Shown one piece after another: positions 37,436 through 48,468 of a stretch of 64,000 bases of DNA. The stretch comes from Dickeya dianthicola NCPPB 453 (lineage in GTDB: Bacteria; Pseudomonadota; Gammaproteobacteria; Enterobacterales; Enterobacteriaceae). The position numbers and the translations under genes are program-made. The notes below the pieces were generated by a model. The model saw only the letters and a program-made list of their open reading frames with translations, was not told the origin of the DNA and did not search any database. The number at the start of each line of letters is the position of its first letter. Position 1 is the first letter of the stretch. The DNA lies in contig NZ_CM001841.1 of assembly GCF_000365305.1 (NCBI RefSeq), positions 3,195,120-3,259,119 of the forward strand, written 5' to 3'.

Positions 37436-37875
37436 CAAGACGGTTTTTTCTCGTTGTCCGGCCAGGACCAGATCAGGTTGTTTTCCGCGGCGGAAACATA
37501 CCAGTCAAGCGCGCTGGCGACCGGTTTGGGCATCGACTCCGGCGCGGCAACCGGCGCAGGCGCGTTGGCATTTTTCTTGCGTATGCGCAACGGCGTGCGC
37601 GCTTGCCCGCCATTCAGTCGCGCATTGAAATTTTCTACTGCGGTATCAAACAGCACGCCTTCCAACTGATGCAGGCGATTCAACCCGCGCAGAATCGCCA
37701 GCAGGCTGCTCAGGGTAATCGACTCGCCCATTTCCGCCCGTTTGATGGTAGCGATGCCAAGGCCGGCCCGCTCGGCCAGGTCCACCTGCGATAACCGTTG
37801 CTGAATACGCGCGTCTTTTATCCGCCGACAAAGCTCGGTGATAATGTCACCTTCGCTCATGGTACTGAATCTCAT
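37435..37875 (-). CDS. XRE-family transcriptional regulator
   Basis: A 146-residue protein with a lambda-repressor-like HTH at about residues 13-66 (RIKDARIQQRLSQVDLAERAGLGIATIKRAEMG). The C-terminal half is Pro/Ala/Asn-rich and ends in a short aromatic tail (WYVSAAENNLIWSW). It resembles the small regulators often paired with HipA-like genes, but no partner is nearby. Start at 37875 or at an ATG five codons later; neither has a clear ribosome site. Target unknown. Confidence 0.75.
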   Translation of the reverse strand: MRFSTMSEGDIITELCRRIKDARIQQRLSQVDLAERAGLGIATIKRAEMGESITLSSLLAILRGLNRLHQLEGVLFDTAVENFNARLNGGQARTPLRIRKKNANAPAPVAAPESMPKPVASALDWYVSAAENNLIWSWPDNEKKPS

Positions 37876-38016
37876 AATGCGCTATCTGCCCCCACGCTAA
37901 ATTGCGCGCAGTTTATCACCACGTCGTGCAATCACCGCGGTGGGCGGGCCACTAAACGTCAGTTTCTCGATACAGGTCAATTTTTCATAAGAAAAAAATA
38001 TGGAAAACGGCACCCC

Positions 38017-38052
38017 CTCATCACGCGCGGCGTTAACACCGCGCGTGATGAG
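38017..38052 (-). terminator. Terminator of the pst operon
   Basis: CTCATCACGCGCGG / CCGCGCGTGATGAG, a perfect 14-bp stem with 8-nt loop, 5 bp beyond the pstB stop on the minus strand; a T-rich stretch follows about 25 nt later. Confidence 0.75.
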
Positions 38053-38057
38053 GACGG

Positions 38058-38873
38058 CTACCCGAAACGACCGGTAATATAGTCTTCGGTACGACGTTCG
38101 ACCGGAGCGGTAAACAACGCGTCGGTTTCGTTATATTCGATCAGCCGGCCGTGATGGATAAACGCCGTGTAATCGGACACCCGCGCCGCCTGCTGCATAT
38201 TGTGGGTCACCAGCACCAGCGTGAAACGGCGCTTCAACGCGCCGATCAGCTCTTCGATCACCAGCGTCGAGATAGGATCGAGCGCCGAGGTGGGTTCATC
38301 CAGCAACAGCACCTCCGGTTCGATGGCGATGGCCCGGGCGATCACCAGCCGCTGCTGCTGACCGCTGGAGAGCGTCAGCGCATTGTCGCCAAGCCGGTCT
38401 TTTACCTCATGCCACAAGGCCGCGGCCCGCAGCGCATTTTCCACCGCCTCATCGAGCATCCGTCGATCTTTCACGCCCTGCAGGCGCAGGCCGTAAATCA
38501 CGTTTTCATAGATGGATTTGGGGAAGGGATTGGGGCGCTGGAACACCATGCCGACCCGGCGGCGCAGCGTCGACACATCCAGCGACGGATCGTTGATGCG
38601 CATACCTTGCAGCCGGATATCGCCTTCAAGGCGGCACGTGTCCATCAGGTCGTTCATGCGGTTAAAGCAACGCAACAAGGTGGATTTGCCGCACCCGGAC
38701 GGCCCAATCAACGCGGTCACGCGGTGTTTCGGAATACGCAGGGATATGTCGCTCAGCGCCTGCTTGTCGCCGTAATACAGATTCAGCCCGTCTACCGACA
38801 AGGCGGTTTGATCATCCGTCAACCGGTGGACGTCCATCACGGGGAGTCGTTCCAGCTGTTTAGCCATGCCCAT
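38058..38873 (-). CDS. pstB: Phosphate ABC transporter ATP-binding protein
   Basis: Powers phosphate import. The 271-residue ATPase has Walker [28 protein letters not shown] (typical PstB Q-loop), signature [15 protein letters not shown] (a Ser where most PstB have Gly) and Walker [14 protein letters not shown]. The ATG at 38873 has GGGAG seven bases upstream. Last gene of pstC-pstA-pstB. Confidence 0.93.
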   Translation of the reverse strand: MGMAKQLERLPVMDVHRLTDDQTALSVDGLNLYYGDKQALSDISLRIPKHRVTALIGPSGCGKSTLLRCFNRMNDLMDTCRLEGDIRLQGMRINDPSLDVSTLRRRVGMVFQRPNPFPKSIYENVIYGLRLQGVKDRRMLDEAVENALRAAALWHEVKDRLGDNALTLSSGQQQRLVIARAIAIEPEVLLLDEPTSALDPISTLVIEELIGALKRRFTLVLVTHNMQQAARVSDYTAFIHHGRLIEYNETDALFTAPVERRTEDYITGRFG

Positions 38874-38890
38874 CACTATTCTCCCGCCAC

Positions 38891-40537
38891 TCAGAGCGAC
38901 ATCGCTCGGTATTTTTCACGCAGCACATGGCGAATGCCGATCGCTGCCAGGTTCAACGCCACCACAATCAGCACCAGCAACAACGCGGTGGTGTACACCA
39001 AGGGGCGGGCGGCTTCCACATCCGGGCTTTGAAACGCCAGATCATAAATCTGGAACCCCAGGTGCATGAATTTCCGCTCCGGATGCAGGTAGGGAAAGAT
39101 ATCATCCACCGGCAACGCCGGCACCGACTTCACCACGCCCACCAGCATCAGCGGCGCGGTTTCTCCCGCCGCCCGCGCCACCGCCAGAATCAGCCCGGTC
39201 ATCATCGCCGGCACCGCCATCGGCAACACCACGCGCCACAGGGTTTCCGCCCGGGTCGCCCCCAGCGCCAGCGAGCCATGACGCACCGACACCGGAATAC
39301 GCGACAACCCCTCTTCGGTGGAAACTATCACCACCGGCAGCGTCAGCAGCGCCAGCGTGAGCGAGGCCCACAACAGCCCCGGCGTGCCGAACGTCGGGTT
39401 AGGCAACGATTCGGCGTAAAACAGCTGATCCAGCGTGCCGCCGACCAGATACACAAAAAATCCCAGCCCGAATACGCCGTAGACGATCGACGGCACCCCG
39501 GCCAGATTCGCCACCGCAATCCGCACCCAGCGCGTCAGGCCGTTGTTGTCGGCGTACTCGTGCAGATAAACCGCCGCCACCACCCCCAGCGGCATCACGA
39601 TAACCGACATCAAAATCACCAGCAGCACGGTGCCGAAAATCGCCGGAAACAGCTGGCCGGGGCTGCTGTTGTCCGGCTCGAACCGGGTCAGCATGGCGCC
39701 CAGCACCTGCAGCGTCTGCTGCGCTTTTTCAGCGAACGTCATCGCATTCGGGTACCAGGCCCGGTCAATCATCCTGACCGGAATGGTGTGCCGCTGCCCT
39801 TGCGCATCCCGCAACAAAACGGCGCTCCGGTTGATATCGGTATTCAACGCCATCAACTGTTGGTTAAGCTCGTTGAAATGACGCTCCAGCTCAGTGCGTT
39901 CGGCTTTGAGGCGCGCCTGCGCGCGATCGTCCAACCGGTTTTCCCGGCGCAGCTTCTCCTCCTGTAGCCGCAGTGCCTCGAACTGCTGGTTAACCCGGTT
40001 CATCTCCCCCAGGCGCAGAGTCTGGGCGCGCACCATCAATTGACGCACCAGCAGAATACGTTGTTGCAGCGTCGACGACAGATTATCGGACACCAGCGGC
40101 TGCCCGTCCTCGGTCATGCCGTCAAGATAGCCGTAAGCCATGCCGTTGGTGGTGCGGCGCACCGCCAGCACCTCCGCAGGCTGGCGGGCATCCGTCACCG
40201 ACGTGGACAGTAGCGTCTGAAAGCTCTGGCCGTAAAACTCCCGCCACCCGGTTTTAAGCAGATAACGGGTAGCGCCTTCGGCGGGCGCATTCACCACGCC
40301 GGCATCCGTCAACTGTTGCCGGGCCAGATGCTGCTCGTCGTAACGCTCGCCAATCAACTGCCGCGCACTGCCTTGCGCATCCTGCTGGCTAAACAGCCAC
40401 ACCGGTTGCGGCCACAGATAGCGCGCACTCTGCCCGATCAGCAGCACAAATACGGCGACAATGGCGATCAAACTGAACGTAATCGCAGACGCCGTTAGCC
40501 ATACCCAGGGCGTTCCGGTACTGAACCAGCGCCTCAT
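38891..40537 (-). CDS. pstA: Phosphate ABC transporter permease, long-form PstA
   Basis: A 548-residue permease, against about 300 in E. coli. After the first membrane segment (about residues 18-38) comes a periplasmic insertion of roughly 260 residues containing a charged coiled-coil stretch ([20 protein letters not shown]). The transport domain fills the last 230 residues, with [31 protein letters not shown], and the coupling motif [23 protein letters not shown]. This large form occurs in Vibrio and Pseudomonas-type pst operons. ATGA overlap with pstC. Confidence 0.9.
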   Translation of the reverse strand: MRRWFSTGTPWVWLTASAITFSLIAIVAVFVLLIGQSARYLWPQPVWLFSQQDAQGSARQLIGERYDEQHLARQQLTDAGVVNAPAEGATRYLLKTGWREFYGQSFQTLLSTSVTDARQPAEVLAVRRTTNGMAYGYLDGMTEDGQPLVSDNLSSTLQQRILLVRQLMVRAQTLRLGEMNRVNQQFEALRLQEEKLRRENRLDDRAQARLKAERTELERHFNELNQQLMALNTDINRSAVLLRDAQGQRHTIPVRMIDRAWYPNAMTFAEKAQQTLQVLGAMLTRFEPDNSSPGQLFPAIFGTVLLVILMSVIVMPLGVVAAVYLHEYADNNGLTRWVRIAVANLAGVPSIVYGVFGLGFFVYLVGGTLDQLFYAESLPNPTFGTPGLLWASLTLALLTLPVVIVSTEEGLSRIPVSVRHGSLALGATRAETLWRVVLPMAVPAMMTGLILAVARAAGETAPLMLVGVVKSVPALPVDDIFPYLHPERKFMHLGFQIYDLAFQSPDVEAARPLVYTTALLLVLIVVALNLAAIGIRHVLREKYRAMSL

Positions 40538-42690
40538 GACAATTCTCCCTCATCACGATAGCGGCGACGTAGACGCTGGCGAATCACTTCCGCCAGCGAA
40601 TTGACCACAAAGGTAAACACAAACAGCACCAGCGCCGCCAAAAACAGCACCCGGTAATGCGCGCTGGACATCGCCGCTTCCGGCATTTCGATGGCGATAT
40701 TGGCCGCCAGCGATCGTAACCCCTGAAACAGGCTGTTGTTCATGACCGGCGTGTTGCCGGTCGCCATCAGCACAATCATGGTTTCGCCCACCGCGCGACC
40801 GAAGCTGAGCATCAGAGCGGCAAAAATGCCGGAACTGGCCGACGGTAGCACCACCCGCCACAGCGTTTGCCACGCCGTCGCCCCCAGCGCCAGCGAGCCC
40901 TGGCTCAGCCGCGCCGGCACGCTAAACAGCGCATCCTCCGCCAGCGAAAAAATCAGCGGGATCAATGCGAACCCCAGCGCAACCCCTGCCACCAGCGTAT
41001 TACGCTGGCTGAAATGATCGCCCATCCACTGCCAGAGCGGCTGCCCCAGCAGGCGCATTTCCAGCCACGGCCCCAGCCAGCAGACCAGCGCCAGTATCAG
41101 CAACATCGCCGGGATCAGCAGTAATGCATCCCAGCCCGCCGACACGCCGCGTCGCCAACGCTCGGGCAGTTGTTCCAGCAACCAACCGCATCCCAGCACG
41201 GCCACCGCCCACAGCGGCGGCAGCAACAGAATGGCGGCCAGATAGGCGGCCATCTGCGGCGCCAGCCACAGCGCGGCAATCAACCCGATCACCACCGTCG
41301 GCAGCGCGCCCATGATTTCCATCGCGGGTTTGACCCAGCGCCGCAGCGCCGGCGCCATAAAGCAAGCGGTGTAAATCGCGGCGGCCAGCGCCAGCGGCGC
41401 GGCGAATAGCATGGCGTAGAACGCGGCGTTGAAAGTGCCGGTCAACAATGGAACCAGACTGAATTTGGCCTGATAACTGTCGTCGGCGGCGGTAGGCTGC
41501 CAGACATAATCAGGTTCGGGATAGTTTTCATACCAGAGTTTCTGCCATAACCCGCGCCAGCCGATATCCGGGTAAGCGTTGTCCAGGTGATAGGGTTGCC
41601 AGCCGGCGTCCGTTTCCACCAGCAGCGCCCGTCCGCGGGGAGAAAACGCCGCCAGCCTGGCCTGTGGCGCCAGCAAGGCGCTCATCAACTCGCCGGATTG
41701 TTTGCTGGCGAACAGCGAGAAATGCCCCTGTGGATCGAGGGTGGCGAACACGCGGCGACGCGGCTCGGCCACCAGTTGTAGTTGGCGACCGACCGTGGGG
41801 AAGGTACGAATTTCACTCAGACGCGGCCCTTCCGCCGCCGGGGTATCGAACCACTGGCTGACCCGCCCGTCGGCGGACTTCACCAGCAACGAATGACCGC
41901 CCGCCAGCAGTGATAACGACAACGGCGCCGCTCCCGGTAATGTTATCGTTTCACGGGCGGTAAGCGCTTGCTCACTGGGCTGCCACACTGTCAGACGATT
42001 GCCGCTCAGCGTATAGAGCTGCTGCCCGCCCGGCGTCAGCAGCAGTTGCTCCGTCGGTTCAGCCAGCGTGACCTGCCCGACGGACTGTGCGCCGGCGGCC
42101 GTCAACGCATAAAGTTGCAATTGGTTATCGCCGCTAATCATCGCCACCCGCGGGACATCGCCTGACTCGGCAACCGCCAGTTGCCGCAGCGGCGCCGCCG
42201 CCCCGGCCGGCAGAAGCGGCCGCTCACCCAGCGGGTATCGCCAATGCGGCGCGCCGGCGCCGGACAGCGGCATCTCCGGACGCACCACGCTCAACGCGCC
42301 GTCAGCCTGCCCCAGCACCAGTAGCGGGCGCTCGCCTGCACTCATCGCCGCCTGCGTTACCGCCGGGGCTAATGGCACGCGCGCGATAGACTGGCCGTGT
42401 TCAAGCGCGATGAATTCACCGTAACCGGCCGCATCCACCCGGAAAGCCCAGCGGCCGTTGTCGCTGATACCGAGCGCCAGCGCCGGCTCGCGGGTATCGA
42501 CCGCCACCGGCGCCAGCGGGCGAATCGACGCAGAGGAAAACAACGGGATCACCACATACAGCAGATAGAAAAAGATCAGCAGCAGCGCCAGCAACACCAA
42601 CCACCCGCTCCCCACCACAATCCGGCGCGTCAGCCGGTCGATCAACGCCCGCTGCCTGTCTCGGTAAGGTAAATTGCCCGTGTCTGCCAT
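40534..42690 (-). CDS. pstC: Phosphate ABC transporter permease, long-form PstC
   Basis: A 718-residue permease, more than twice the length of E. coli PstC. A membrane segment at about residues 28-50 is followed by a periplasmic domain of roughly 380 residues with repeated beta-rich motifs (such as LYTLSGNRLTVWQP and RVSQWFDTP), suggesting a beta-propeller. The transport domain is C-terminal, with MEIMGALPTVVIGLIAALWLAP and [21 protein letters not shown]. The start at 42690 is chosen to begin at MADTGNLPYRDRQR; a longer frame upstream lacks support. First gene of the operon; divergent from ppk. Confidence 0.88.
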   Translation of the reverse strand: MADTGNLPYRDRQRALIDRLTRRIVVGSGWLVLLALLLIFFYLLYVVIPLFSSASIRPLAPVAVDTREPALALGISDNGRWAFRVDAAGYGEFIALEHGQSIARVPLAPAVTQAAMSAGERPLLVLGQADGALSVVRPEMPLSGAGAPHWRYPLGERPLLPAGAAAPLRQLAVAESGDVPRVAMISGDNQLQLYALTAAGAQSVGQVTLAEPTEQLLLTPGGQQLYTLSGNRLTVWQPSEQALTARETITLPGAAPLSLSLLAGGHSLLVKSADGRVSQWFDTPAAEGPRLSEIRTFPTVGRQLQLVAEPRRRVFATLDPQGHFSLFASKQSGELMSALLAPQARLAAFSPRGRALLVETDAGWQPYHLDNAYPDIGWRGLWQKLWYENYPEPDYVWQPTAADDSYQAKFSLVPLLTGTFNAAFYAMLFAAPLALAAAIYTACFMAPALRRWVKPAMEIMGALPTVVIGLIAALWLAPQMAAYLAAILLLPPLWAVAVLGCGWLLEQLPERWRRGVSAGWDALLLIPAMLLILALVCWLGPWLEMRLLGQPLWQWMGDHFSQRNTLVAGVALGFALIPLIFSLAEDALFSVPARLSQGSLALGATAWQTLWRVVLPSASSGIFAALMLSFGRAVGETMIVLMATGNTPVMNNSLFQGLRSLAANIAIEMPEAAMSSAHYRVLFLAALVLFVFTFVVNSLAEVIRQRLRRRYRDEGELS

Positions 42691-42912
42691 CTGTCGCCGT
42701 CGTTCCTGCCGTGTCGTGAACCTGTCGTCCCCTTGCAAAAATGAAAGAGGAAGTGAAATTTCCCGCCACTGACGGGGTAACATATGTTGCCTTTACGCCT
42801 GTAATATGACAATGGTAAGTCGATACGCGCATTCGCTTTTATCGTCATTTGCGCGCCATAATGAACGTAGATAGTAGCTACACTTAAGTCAAAATAGTGT
42901 AACGGAGCGACA

Positions 42913-44982
42913 ATGAGTCAGGACAAACTCTACATAGAAAAAGAGTTGAGTTGGTTATCCTTTAATGAACGCGTGTTGCAGGAAGCGGCGGACAAAACCA
43001 ATCCATTGATCGAACGGATGCGGTTTCTCGGCATCTATTCCAACAATCTGGACGAGTTCTACAAAGTTCGTTTCGCCGACCTGAAGCGCCACATCCTGAT
43101 CAACGAAGAACAAGGTTCCGACGGCGAATTGCGCCATTTGCTCGGCAAGATTCAGGCCCGGGTACTGAAAACCGACCAACTGTTCGACAACCTGTACAAC
43201 GAACTGCTGCTGGAAATGGCCCGCAACCAGATCTTTCTGGTGAACGAGCGTCAGGTTTCTCCCAATCAGCAAATCTGGCTGCGCGAGTACTTTCGGCAAA
43301 ATCTGCGCCCGCATATCACGCCGATCCTGATTCTATCGGGAACCAATCTGGTGGAGTTTCTGAAAGACGATTACACCTATCTGGCGGTGGAAATCATCCG
43401 GGGCGAGGAGACCGATTACGCGCTGCTGGAAATCCCGTCCGACAAGGTGCCCCGTTTCGTCGACCTGCCGCCGGAAGCGCCGCACCGCCGCAAGACCATG
43501 ATTCTGATCGACAATATTCTGCGCTATTGTCTGGATGATATTTTCCGCGGTTTTTTCGATTTCGACGCGCTCAATGCCTATTCAATGAAAATGACCCGCG
43601 ACGCCGAATACGATCTGGTCACCGAAATGGAATCGAGCCTGCTGGAGCTGATGTCCTCCAGCCTGAAACAGCGTCTGACCGCCAAGCCGGTGCGTTTCGT
43701 CTATCAGCGCGACATGCCGGATGCGATGGTGGAGTGCCTGCTGAACAAGCTGGACATCACCTCCTACGATTCGGTGATCCCCGGCGGCCGCTACCACAAT
43801 TTCAAGGACTTCATCGGTTTCCCGAATATCGGCCGCGCCAATTTGGTCAACAAATCGCTGCCGCGCCTGCGCCATAGCTGGTTCAGCCAATTCCGCAACG
43901 GTTTTGACGCCATTCGCCACCGCGACGTACTGCTCTATTATCCGTACCATACTTTCGAACATGTACTGGAACTGCTGCGTCAGACCTCTTTCGACCCGAG
44001 TGTGTTATCGATCAAAATCAATATCTACCGTGTGGCGAAAGATTCCCGCATCATCAACTCGATGATCCACGCCGCCCACAACGGCAAAAAGGTCACGGTG
44101 GTGGTGGAACTGCAAGCGCGTTTTGACGAAGAAGCCAACATCCACTGGGCCAAACGGCTGACGGAAGCAGGCGTTCACGTTATCTTCTCGGTGCCGGGGT
44201 TGAAAATCCACGCCAAGCTGTTCCTGATTTCCCGCAAGGAAGGGGACAACATCGTGCGCTATGCCCACATCGGCACCGGCAACTTCAACGAGAAAACCGC
44301 ACGCCTGTATACCGATTATTCGCTGCTCACCGCCGACGAACGCATTACCAACGAAGTGCGCCGGGTGTTCAACTTCATTGAAAACCCGTACCGGCCGGTC
44401 AGCTTCGAGCATCTGTTGGTGTCGCCGCAAAATTCCCGCGATCGTCTCTATCAGATGATCGATAAGGAAATAGCCAACGCGCAGGCGGGTCAGGAAGCGA
44501 AAATAACCCTTAAAATCAACAATCTGGTTGATAAAGGGCTGGTGGACCGGCTGTATGCCGCCTCCAGTGCCGGGGTAAAAATCAACCTGTTGGTTCGCGG
44601 CATGTGCTCGCTGATTCCAGAACTCCCCGGGATCAGCGATAATATTCGCGTCACCAGTATTCTGGACCGCTATCTGGAGCACGATCGCGTCTATGTGTTC
44701 CACAATGGCGGCGACCACAAGGTCTTCCTGTCGTCCGCCGACTGGATGACTCGCAATATTGATTACCGTATCGAAGTCGCGGTGGAAGTGCTTGACAACA
44801 GGCTGAAGGGCCGGGTGCTGGACATTTTGGATATTTTGTTCAGCGATACGGTAAAAACCCGTGTGGTAGACAAGGAGCTGAGCAATCGCTACGTCACCCG
44901 CGGCAACCGGCGCAAAATACGCGCCCAGAATGCCATCTATGACTATATCAAGGCGCTTGAGCACCCCGGAGAACAGGCCTGA
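42913..44982 (+). CDS. ppk: Polyphosphate kinase 1
   Basis: Polymerises the gamma-phosphate of ATP into polyphosphate at the membrane periphery. The 689-residue PPK1 begins [19 protein letters not shown] and has the catalytic histidines in [13 protein letters not shown] and the region [25 protein letters not shown], typical of the phospholipase D-like fold. Length is normal. Followed 4 bp later by ppx. The 222-bp space to pstC contains TTGTCATATTACAG, only half of a Pho box. Confidence 0.97.
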   Translation: MSQDKLYIEKELSWLSFNERVLQEAADKTNPLIERMRFLGIYSNNLDEFYKVRFADLKRHILINEEQGSDGELRHLLGKIQARVLKTDQLFDNLYNELLLEMARNQIFLVNERQVSPNQQIWLREYFRQNLRPHITPILILSGTNLVEFLKDDYTYLAVEIIRGEETDYALLEIPSDKVPRFVDLPPEAPHRRKTMILIDNILRYCLDDIFRGFFDFDALNAYSMKMTRDAEYDLVTEMESSLLELMSSSLKQRLTAKPVRFVYQRDMPDAMVECLLNKLDITSYDSVIPGGRYHNFKDFIGFPNIGRANLVNKSLPRLRHSWFSQFRNGFDAIRHRDVLLYYPYHTFEHVLELLRQTSFDPSVLSIKINIYRVAKDSRIINSMIHAAHNGKKVTVVVELQARFDEEANIHWAKRLTEAGVHVIFSVPGLKIHAKLFLISRKEGDNIVRYAHIGTGNFNEKTARLYTDYSLLTADERITNEVRRVFNFIENPYRPVSFEHLLVSPQNSRDRLYQMIDKEIANAQAGQEAKITLKINNLVDKGLVDRLYAASSAGVKINLLVRGMCSLIPELPGISDNIRVTSILDRYLEHDRVYVFHNGGDHKVFLSSADWMTRNIDYRIEVAVEVLDNRLKGRVLDILDILFSDTVKTRVVDKELSNRYVTRGNRRKIRAQNAIYDYIKALEHPGEQA

Positions 44983-44986
44983 CCCA

Positions 44987-46516
44987 ATGCCTTTAACGAA
45001 TAACAACACCGAACAACCCCAGGAATTCGCGGCTGTCGACCTGGGGTCCAACAGTTTCCACATGGTAGTCGCCCGCGTCGTCAACGGTGCGCTGCAAGTG
45101 TTGAGCCGCCTGAAGCAACGCGTGCATCTGGCCGACGGGCTGGACAACCAGAACCAACTGAGCGAGGAATCCATCCAGCGCGGGCTAAGCTGTCTGGCGC
45201 TGTTTGCCGAACGGTTGCAGGGTTTCCCTGCCACCAACGTGTCGATTGTTGGTACTCATGCGCTGCGCCAAGCGGTCAACGCGCAGGATTTCCTGCGCCG
45301 CGCCGCCAGGATTATTCCCTACCCGATCGAGATAATCTCCGGCCATGAAGAAGCCCGACTGATCTTCATGGGGGTCGAACACACCCAGCCGGAAAAAGGC
45401 CGTAAGCTGGTGATCGACATCGGCGGCGGCTCCACCGAACTGGTGATCGGCGAGGATTTTGAACCCATGCTGGTGGAAAGCCGCCGCATGGGTTGCGTCA
45501 GCTTCGCCCAGCAGTTTTTCCCCAACGGCGAAATCAGCGAAGTCAACTTCCGGCGCGCCCGGCTGGCGGCGGCCCAGAAGCTGGAAACCCTGGCATGGGA
45601 ATACCGTATCTACGGCTGGGACTATGCATTGGGTGCCTCCGGCACCATCAAGGCCACCTGCGAAATTCTGGTGGCTATGGGGGAAAAAGACGGGCTGATC
45701 ACCCCAGAGCGGCTGGAAATGCTGCGCGAACGCATCCTGCAATTCAAAAACTTCCGCGCCGTCAGCCTGCCCGGTCTGACCGAAGATCGTCAGAACGTAC
45801 TGGTGCCGGGCTTCGCTATCCTATGCGGCGTGTTTGACGCGCTCGCTATCAAGGAACTCCGCCTGTCGGACGGCGCCTTGCGCGAAGGGGTGCTCTACGA
45901 AATGGAGGGCCGCTTCCGCCATCAGGATATTCGTATCCGTACCGCGCAAAGCCTGGCCAGCCACTACAATATCGACCGGGAACAGGCTAAGCGCGTGCGG
46001 GAAACCGCTGATCAGCTTTATGCCCAATGGGCGCAGCAGAACCTGTCGCTGGTGCATCCGCAACTGGAAGCGCTGCTGAAATGGTCGGCCATGCTGCATG
46101 AAGTGGGGCTGGGCATCAACCATAGCGGTATGCATCGTCATTCGGCCTACATTCTGCAAAACACCAACCTGCCGGGTTTCAATCAGGAACAGCAGCAATT
46201 ACTGGCCCTGATGGTGCGACTGCATCGCAAAGCCGTCAAGCTGGAGGAGTTACCGCGCTTCAACCTGTTCAAAAAGAAGCAGTACCTGCCGATGGTGCAA
46301 CTGCTGCGCCTCGCTACCCTGCTGAACAACCAGCGTCAGGCGACCACCACGCCGAAAACGCTGCGCCTTATCGCCAGCGAAACCACATGGACGCTGATCT
46401 TCCCGCAAGGGTTCTTCAACCAGAACATGCTGGTGCAGCTTGACCTGGAACGGGAACAGCAATATTGGGAAGACAGTAGCGGCTGGAAATTGCACATCGA
46501 AGAAGAACTGGTCTGA
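44987..46516 (+). CDS. ppx: Exopolyphosphatase
   Basis: Releases phosphate from polyphosphate ends. The 509-residue ASKHA-fold enzyme begins [18 protein letters not shown] and has [15 protein letters not shown] and [13 protein letters not shown], with an HD-type C-terminal domain ([20 protein letters not shown]). The ATG at 44987 fits the ppk stop and the family N-terminus. Forms the ppk-ppx operon. Confidence 0.96.
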   Translation: MPLTNNNTEQPQEFAAVDLGSNSFHMVVARVVNGALQVLSRLKQRVHLADGLDNQNQLSEESIQRGLSCLALFAERLQGFPATNVSIVGTHALRQAVNAQDFLRRAARIIPYPIEIISGHEEARLIFMGVEHTQPEKGRKLVIDIGGGSTELVIGEDFEPMLVESRRMGCVSFAQQFFPNGEISEVNFRRARLAAAQKLETLAWEYRIYGWDYALGASGTIKATCEILVAMGEKDGLITPERLEMLRERILQFKNFRAVSLPGLTEDRQNVLVPGFAILCGVFDALAIKELRLSDGALREGVLYEMEGRFRHQDIRIRTAQSLASHYNIDREQAKRVRETADQLYAQWAQQNLSLVHPQLEALLKWSAMLHEVGLGINHSGMHRHSAYILQNTNLPGFNQEQQQLLALMVRLHRKAVKLEELPRFNLFKKKQYLPMVQLLRLATLLNNQRQATTTPKTLRLIASETTWTLIFPQGFFNQNMLVQLDLEREQQYWEDSSGWKLHIEEELV

Positions 46517-46524
46517 TTGTTTTC

Positions 46525-46561
46525 CAGGCCGGCAGCGCCTGTAGGTGTGCTGTCCGGCCTG
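46525..46561 (+). terminator. Possible ppx terminator
   Basis: CAGGCCGG (46525-46532) pairs with CCGGCCTG (46554-46561) across an imperfect inner stem; a weak TTATTAT tail follows, 9 bp after the ppx stop. Confidence 0.45.
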
Positions 46562-46731
46562 TTATTATGGCGTTTTTGCTTTTTTTCGTGATATCAGTCA
46601 CGAAATTACCATCAACAGCACGTCTGGCTACCCTCCTCCACGCTTTTTGCCCCACCCACATTGACCATCCCACAGGCTTGTGCCTAAATAAAATACAGCG
46701 AATGTCCGCGATAACAGGAAACCGAAATTCA

Positions 46732-46959
46732 ATGGCCACCATGACCCACAAACGGCGCATAGCCCTGCGCCAGCGACGACGATCCAGTACGCGCATAGCC
46801 CGTACTGTATTGATGATTAGTTTTATTATTCTGCTTGGTCGTTTTGCCTATTCCGCCATCGGCGCTTTTCTCCATCACCAGAACACACAGCAACCACGTG
46901 TCGAACAGACTGTCGCACCTGCTGTTGCCTCAACGAGTGTGACTCCCCAACGCGAATAG
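46732..46959 (+). CDS. yfgG: Small membrane protein YfgG (DUF2633)
   Basis: A 75-residue protein with a basic N-terminus (HKRRIALRQRRRSS), one membrane segment (RTVLMISFIILLGRFAYSAIG) and a short tail, closely matching E. coli YfgG in pattern and in position after ppx. The ATG at 46732 follows AGGAAA; the open frame runs further upstream but that part is not conserved. In E. coli it has been linked to nickel/cobalt stress; role here unverified. Confidence 0.75.
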   Translation: MATMTHKRRIALRQRRRSSTRIARTVLMISFIILLGRFAYSAIGAFLHHQNTQQPRVEQTVAPAVASTSVTPQRE

Positions 46960-47145
46960 CATCCACCCTCGTTGATGCTGTTGATGTCGTGACGAATGAC
47001 GAAAACTATTGCCCCTGTGTCGTAGCCGGGTGAGGTTATGCTTTTTACGCCCCGCGCATTTCATGCCATATGCAGAATCCGGTTTTATACTGGCGATCGG
47101 TTTTATATTGACGATCGGTTTTGATACTGAAAACAGAGGTGCGTC

Positions 47146-47412
47146 ATGGCCAGTGGCTGGTCCAATGACAGTGCAGTGCAAGAGCAAATCGACGCGACGG
47201 TGGATGATGCCATCGCCCGCGCCCGCAGCCTGCTGCATCAAGGCGACAGCGCAGAGTATTGCGAGGAATGCGGCGAAGCCATCCCGCAGGCACGCCGTCT
47301 GGCGCTACCGGGGGTTCGCTTTTGCGTACAGTGTCAGGAAAAGCTGGATAAGAAACAGGCCGGCAACAGCGGTTATAACCGCCGCGGCAGCAAAGACAGC
47401 CAGTTACGCTGA
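47146..47412 (+). CDS. ybiI: DksA/TraR-family zinc-finger protein YbiI
   Basis: An 88-residue protein with the four-cysteine finger CEECGEAIPQARRLALPGVRFCVQC and the E. coli YbiI ends (MASGWSNDSAVQEQID and YNRRGSKDSQLR). It lacks the long coiled coil of DksA, so RNA polymerase control is not assured. The 186-bp gap before it contains a repeated GACGATCGGTTTT-type sequence at about 47091-47127. Confidence 0.93.
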   Translation: MASGWSNDSAVQEQIDATVDDAIARARSLLHQGDSAEYCEECGEAIPQARRLALPGVRFCVQCQEKLDKKQAGNSGYNRRGSKDSQLR

Positions 47413-47457
47413 AAGACGAGGCCGCTAATGTCGGCATGACACCGGGCCCCGCCGGAC

Positions 47458-47886
47458 TTACCTTACCACCAGCACCGATGTCTGGGCATGGCGAACAATC
47501 GCCGCCGCGTTCGACCCCAGCAAGTAGGTTTTCACATTCGGGCGACGCGAGCCAATCACAATTAGATCGGCGCCAATTTCCTGAGCCAGCTCCAGCACTT
47601 CATCGCGCGGAATGCCGAAACTGATACTGTGAGACAACTTCTCTGCCGGCAAATCGATGGTTTTCATCAAGGTATGCAGCTTCTCATCTGCTTTGATCAC
47701 CGCCTCATTCTCAAACTCCTTAATGCCAAACGAGTACGCCGACATGAACGCCGAAGCGTCAGGCAGCGCATGAAACAAATGGACGGTAGCGCCGGATTGC
47801 CTGGCCAGCGCCACGGCATGTGACAACGCCTTTTGGGTCAACGCGTCTTCATCAATATCCACGGGTACTAAAATGGTCTTATACAT
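47458..47886 (-). CDS. Universal stress protein, UspF-like
   Basis: A 142-residue UspA-domain protein: MYKTILVPVDIDEDALTQKALSHAV at the start and the ATP-binding pattern IVIGSRRPNVKTYLLGSNAAAIVRHAQTSVLVVR at the end, closest to UspF/YnaF. Of two adjacent ATGs, the second (47886) has better spacing to GGGAG. Probably stress-induced; convergent with ybiI. Confidence 0.9.
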   Translation of the reverse strand: MYKTILVPVDIDEDALTQKALSHAVALARQSGATVHLFHALPDASAFMSAYSFGIKEFENEAVIKADEKLHTLMKTIDLPAEKLSHSISFGIPRDEVLELAQEIGADLIVIGSRRPNVKTYLLGSNAAAIVRHAQTSVLVVR

Positions 47887-48096
47887 CATCGCTCCCTTGA
47901 GTTAGCCACCGTTATATTGAAAGCGTAGTCCCATTTGCGGCCGGGCGATGTCGTTTTTGAGGTATTTGTGAAGCGACGCTGGATTTACGCCATAACATTA
48001 CCGATAAAATACAAACAGTTACCCCACAGACCTTGTCCTCATCCAGCACCAGTAGTAGTCTTGGCCCACTCAGACCATTACCCACAGACTCCGGGC

Positions 48097-48459
48097 ATGA
48101 CAACATTTGATGAGCTGTTTTTCCGTCTGTCACGCTCCCGTTTCCGCCAGCGTTTTCATCTGGGCGCCAAAGAGCGCGACTACTGTTTTAACAAAGGGAA
48201 GGAGCAGGTAGCGTCTCACGCCGCCGACTTTATCGCCCAACGACTGGCACCGGCAGAGCCCGCCAACGACGGCAAACAAACCCCGATGCGCGGCCATCCG
48301 GTGTTCATCGCTCAACACGCTACCGCGACCTGCTGCCGGGGCTGTCTGGAGAAATGGCATCACATCGGCCAACACCGCCCACTGCGCGATGACGAACAGC
48401 ACTATATCGTCGAGGTGATTCTGCACTGGCTTGAAAACGACCTGCTCAAGTCACCTTAA
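48097..48459 (+). CDS. DUF4186 domain protein
   Basis: A 120-residue protein with the conserved block RLAPAEPANDGKQTPMRGHPVFIAQHATATCCRGCLEKWHHI; the His, Cys-Cys and Cys suggest metal binding. Function unknown. The start at 48097 begins at the conserved MTTFDELFFRL; upstream open frame is ignored. Ends 9 bp from the convergent isochorismatase-family gene. Confidence 0.8.
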   Translation: MTTFDELFFRLSRSRFRQRFHLGAKERDYCFNKGKEQVASHAADFIAQRLAPAEPANDGKQTPMRGHPVFIAQHATATCCRGCLEKWHHIGQHRPLRDDEQHYIVEVILHWLENDLLKSP

Positions 48460-48468
48460 CCCAATGCC

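Noticed and set aside
42800-42830. Pho box between pstC and ppk
   Set aside because: TTGTCATATTACAG matches only the first 7-mer; the second repeat is absent.
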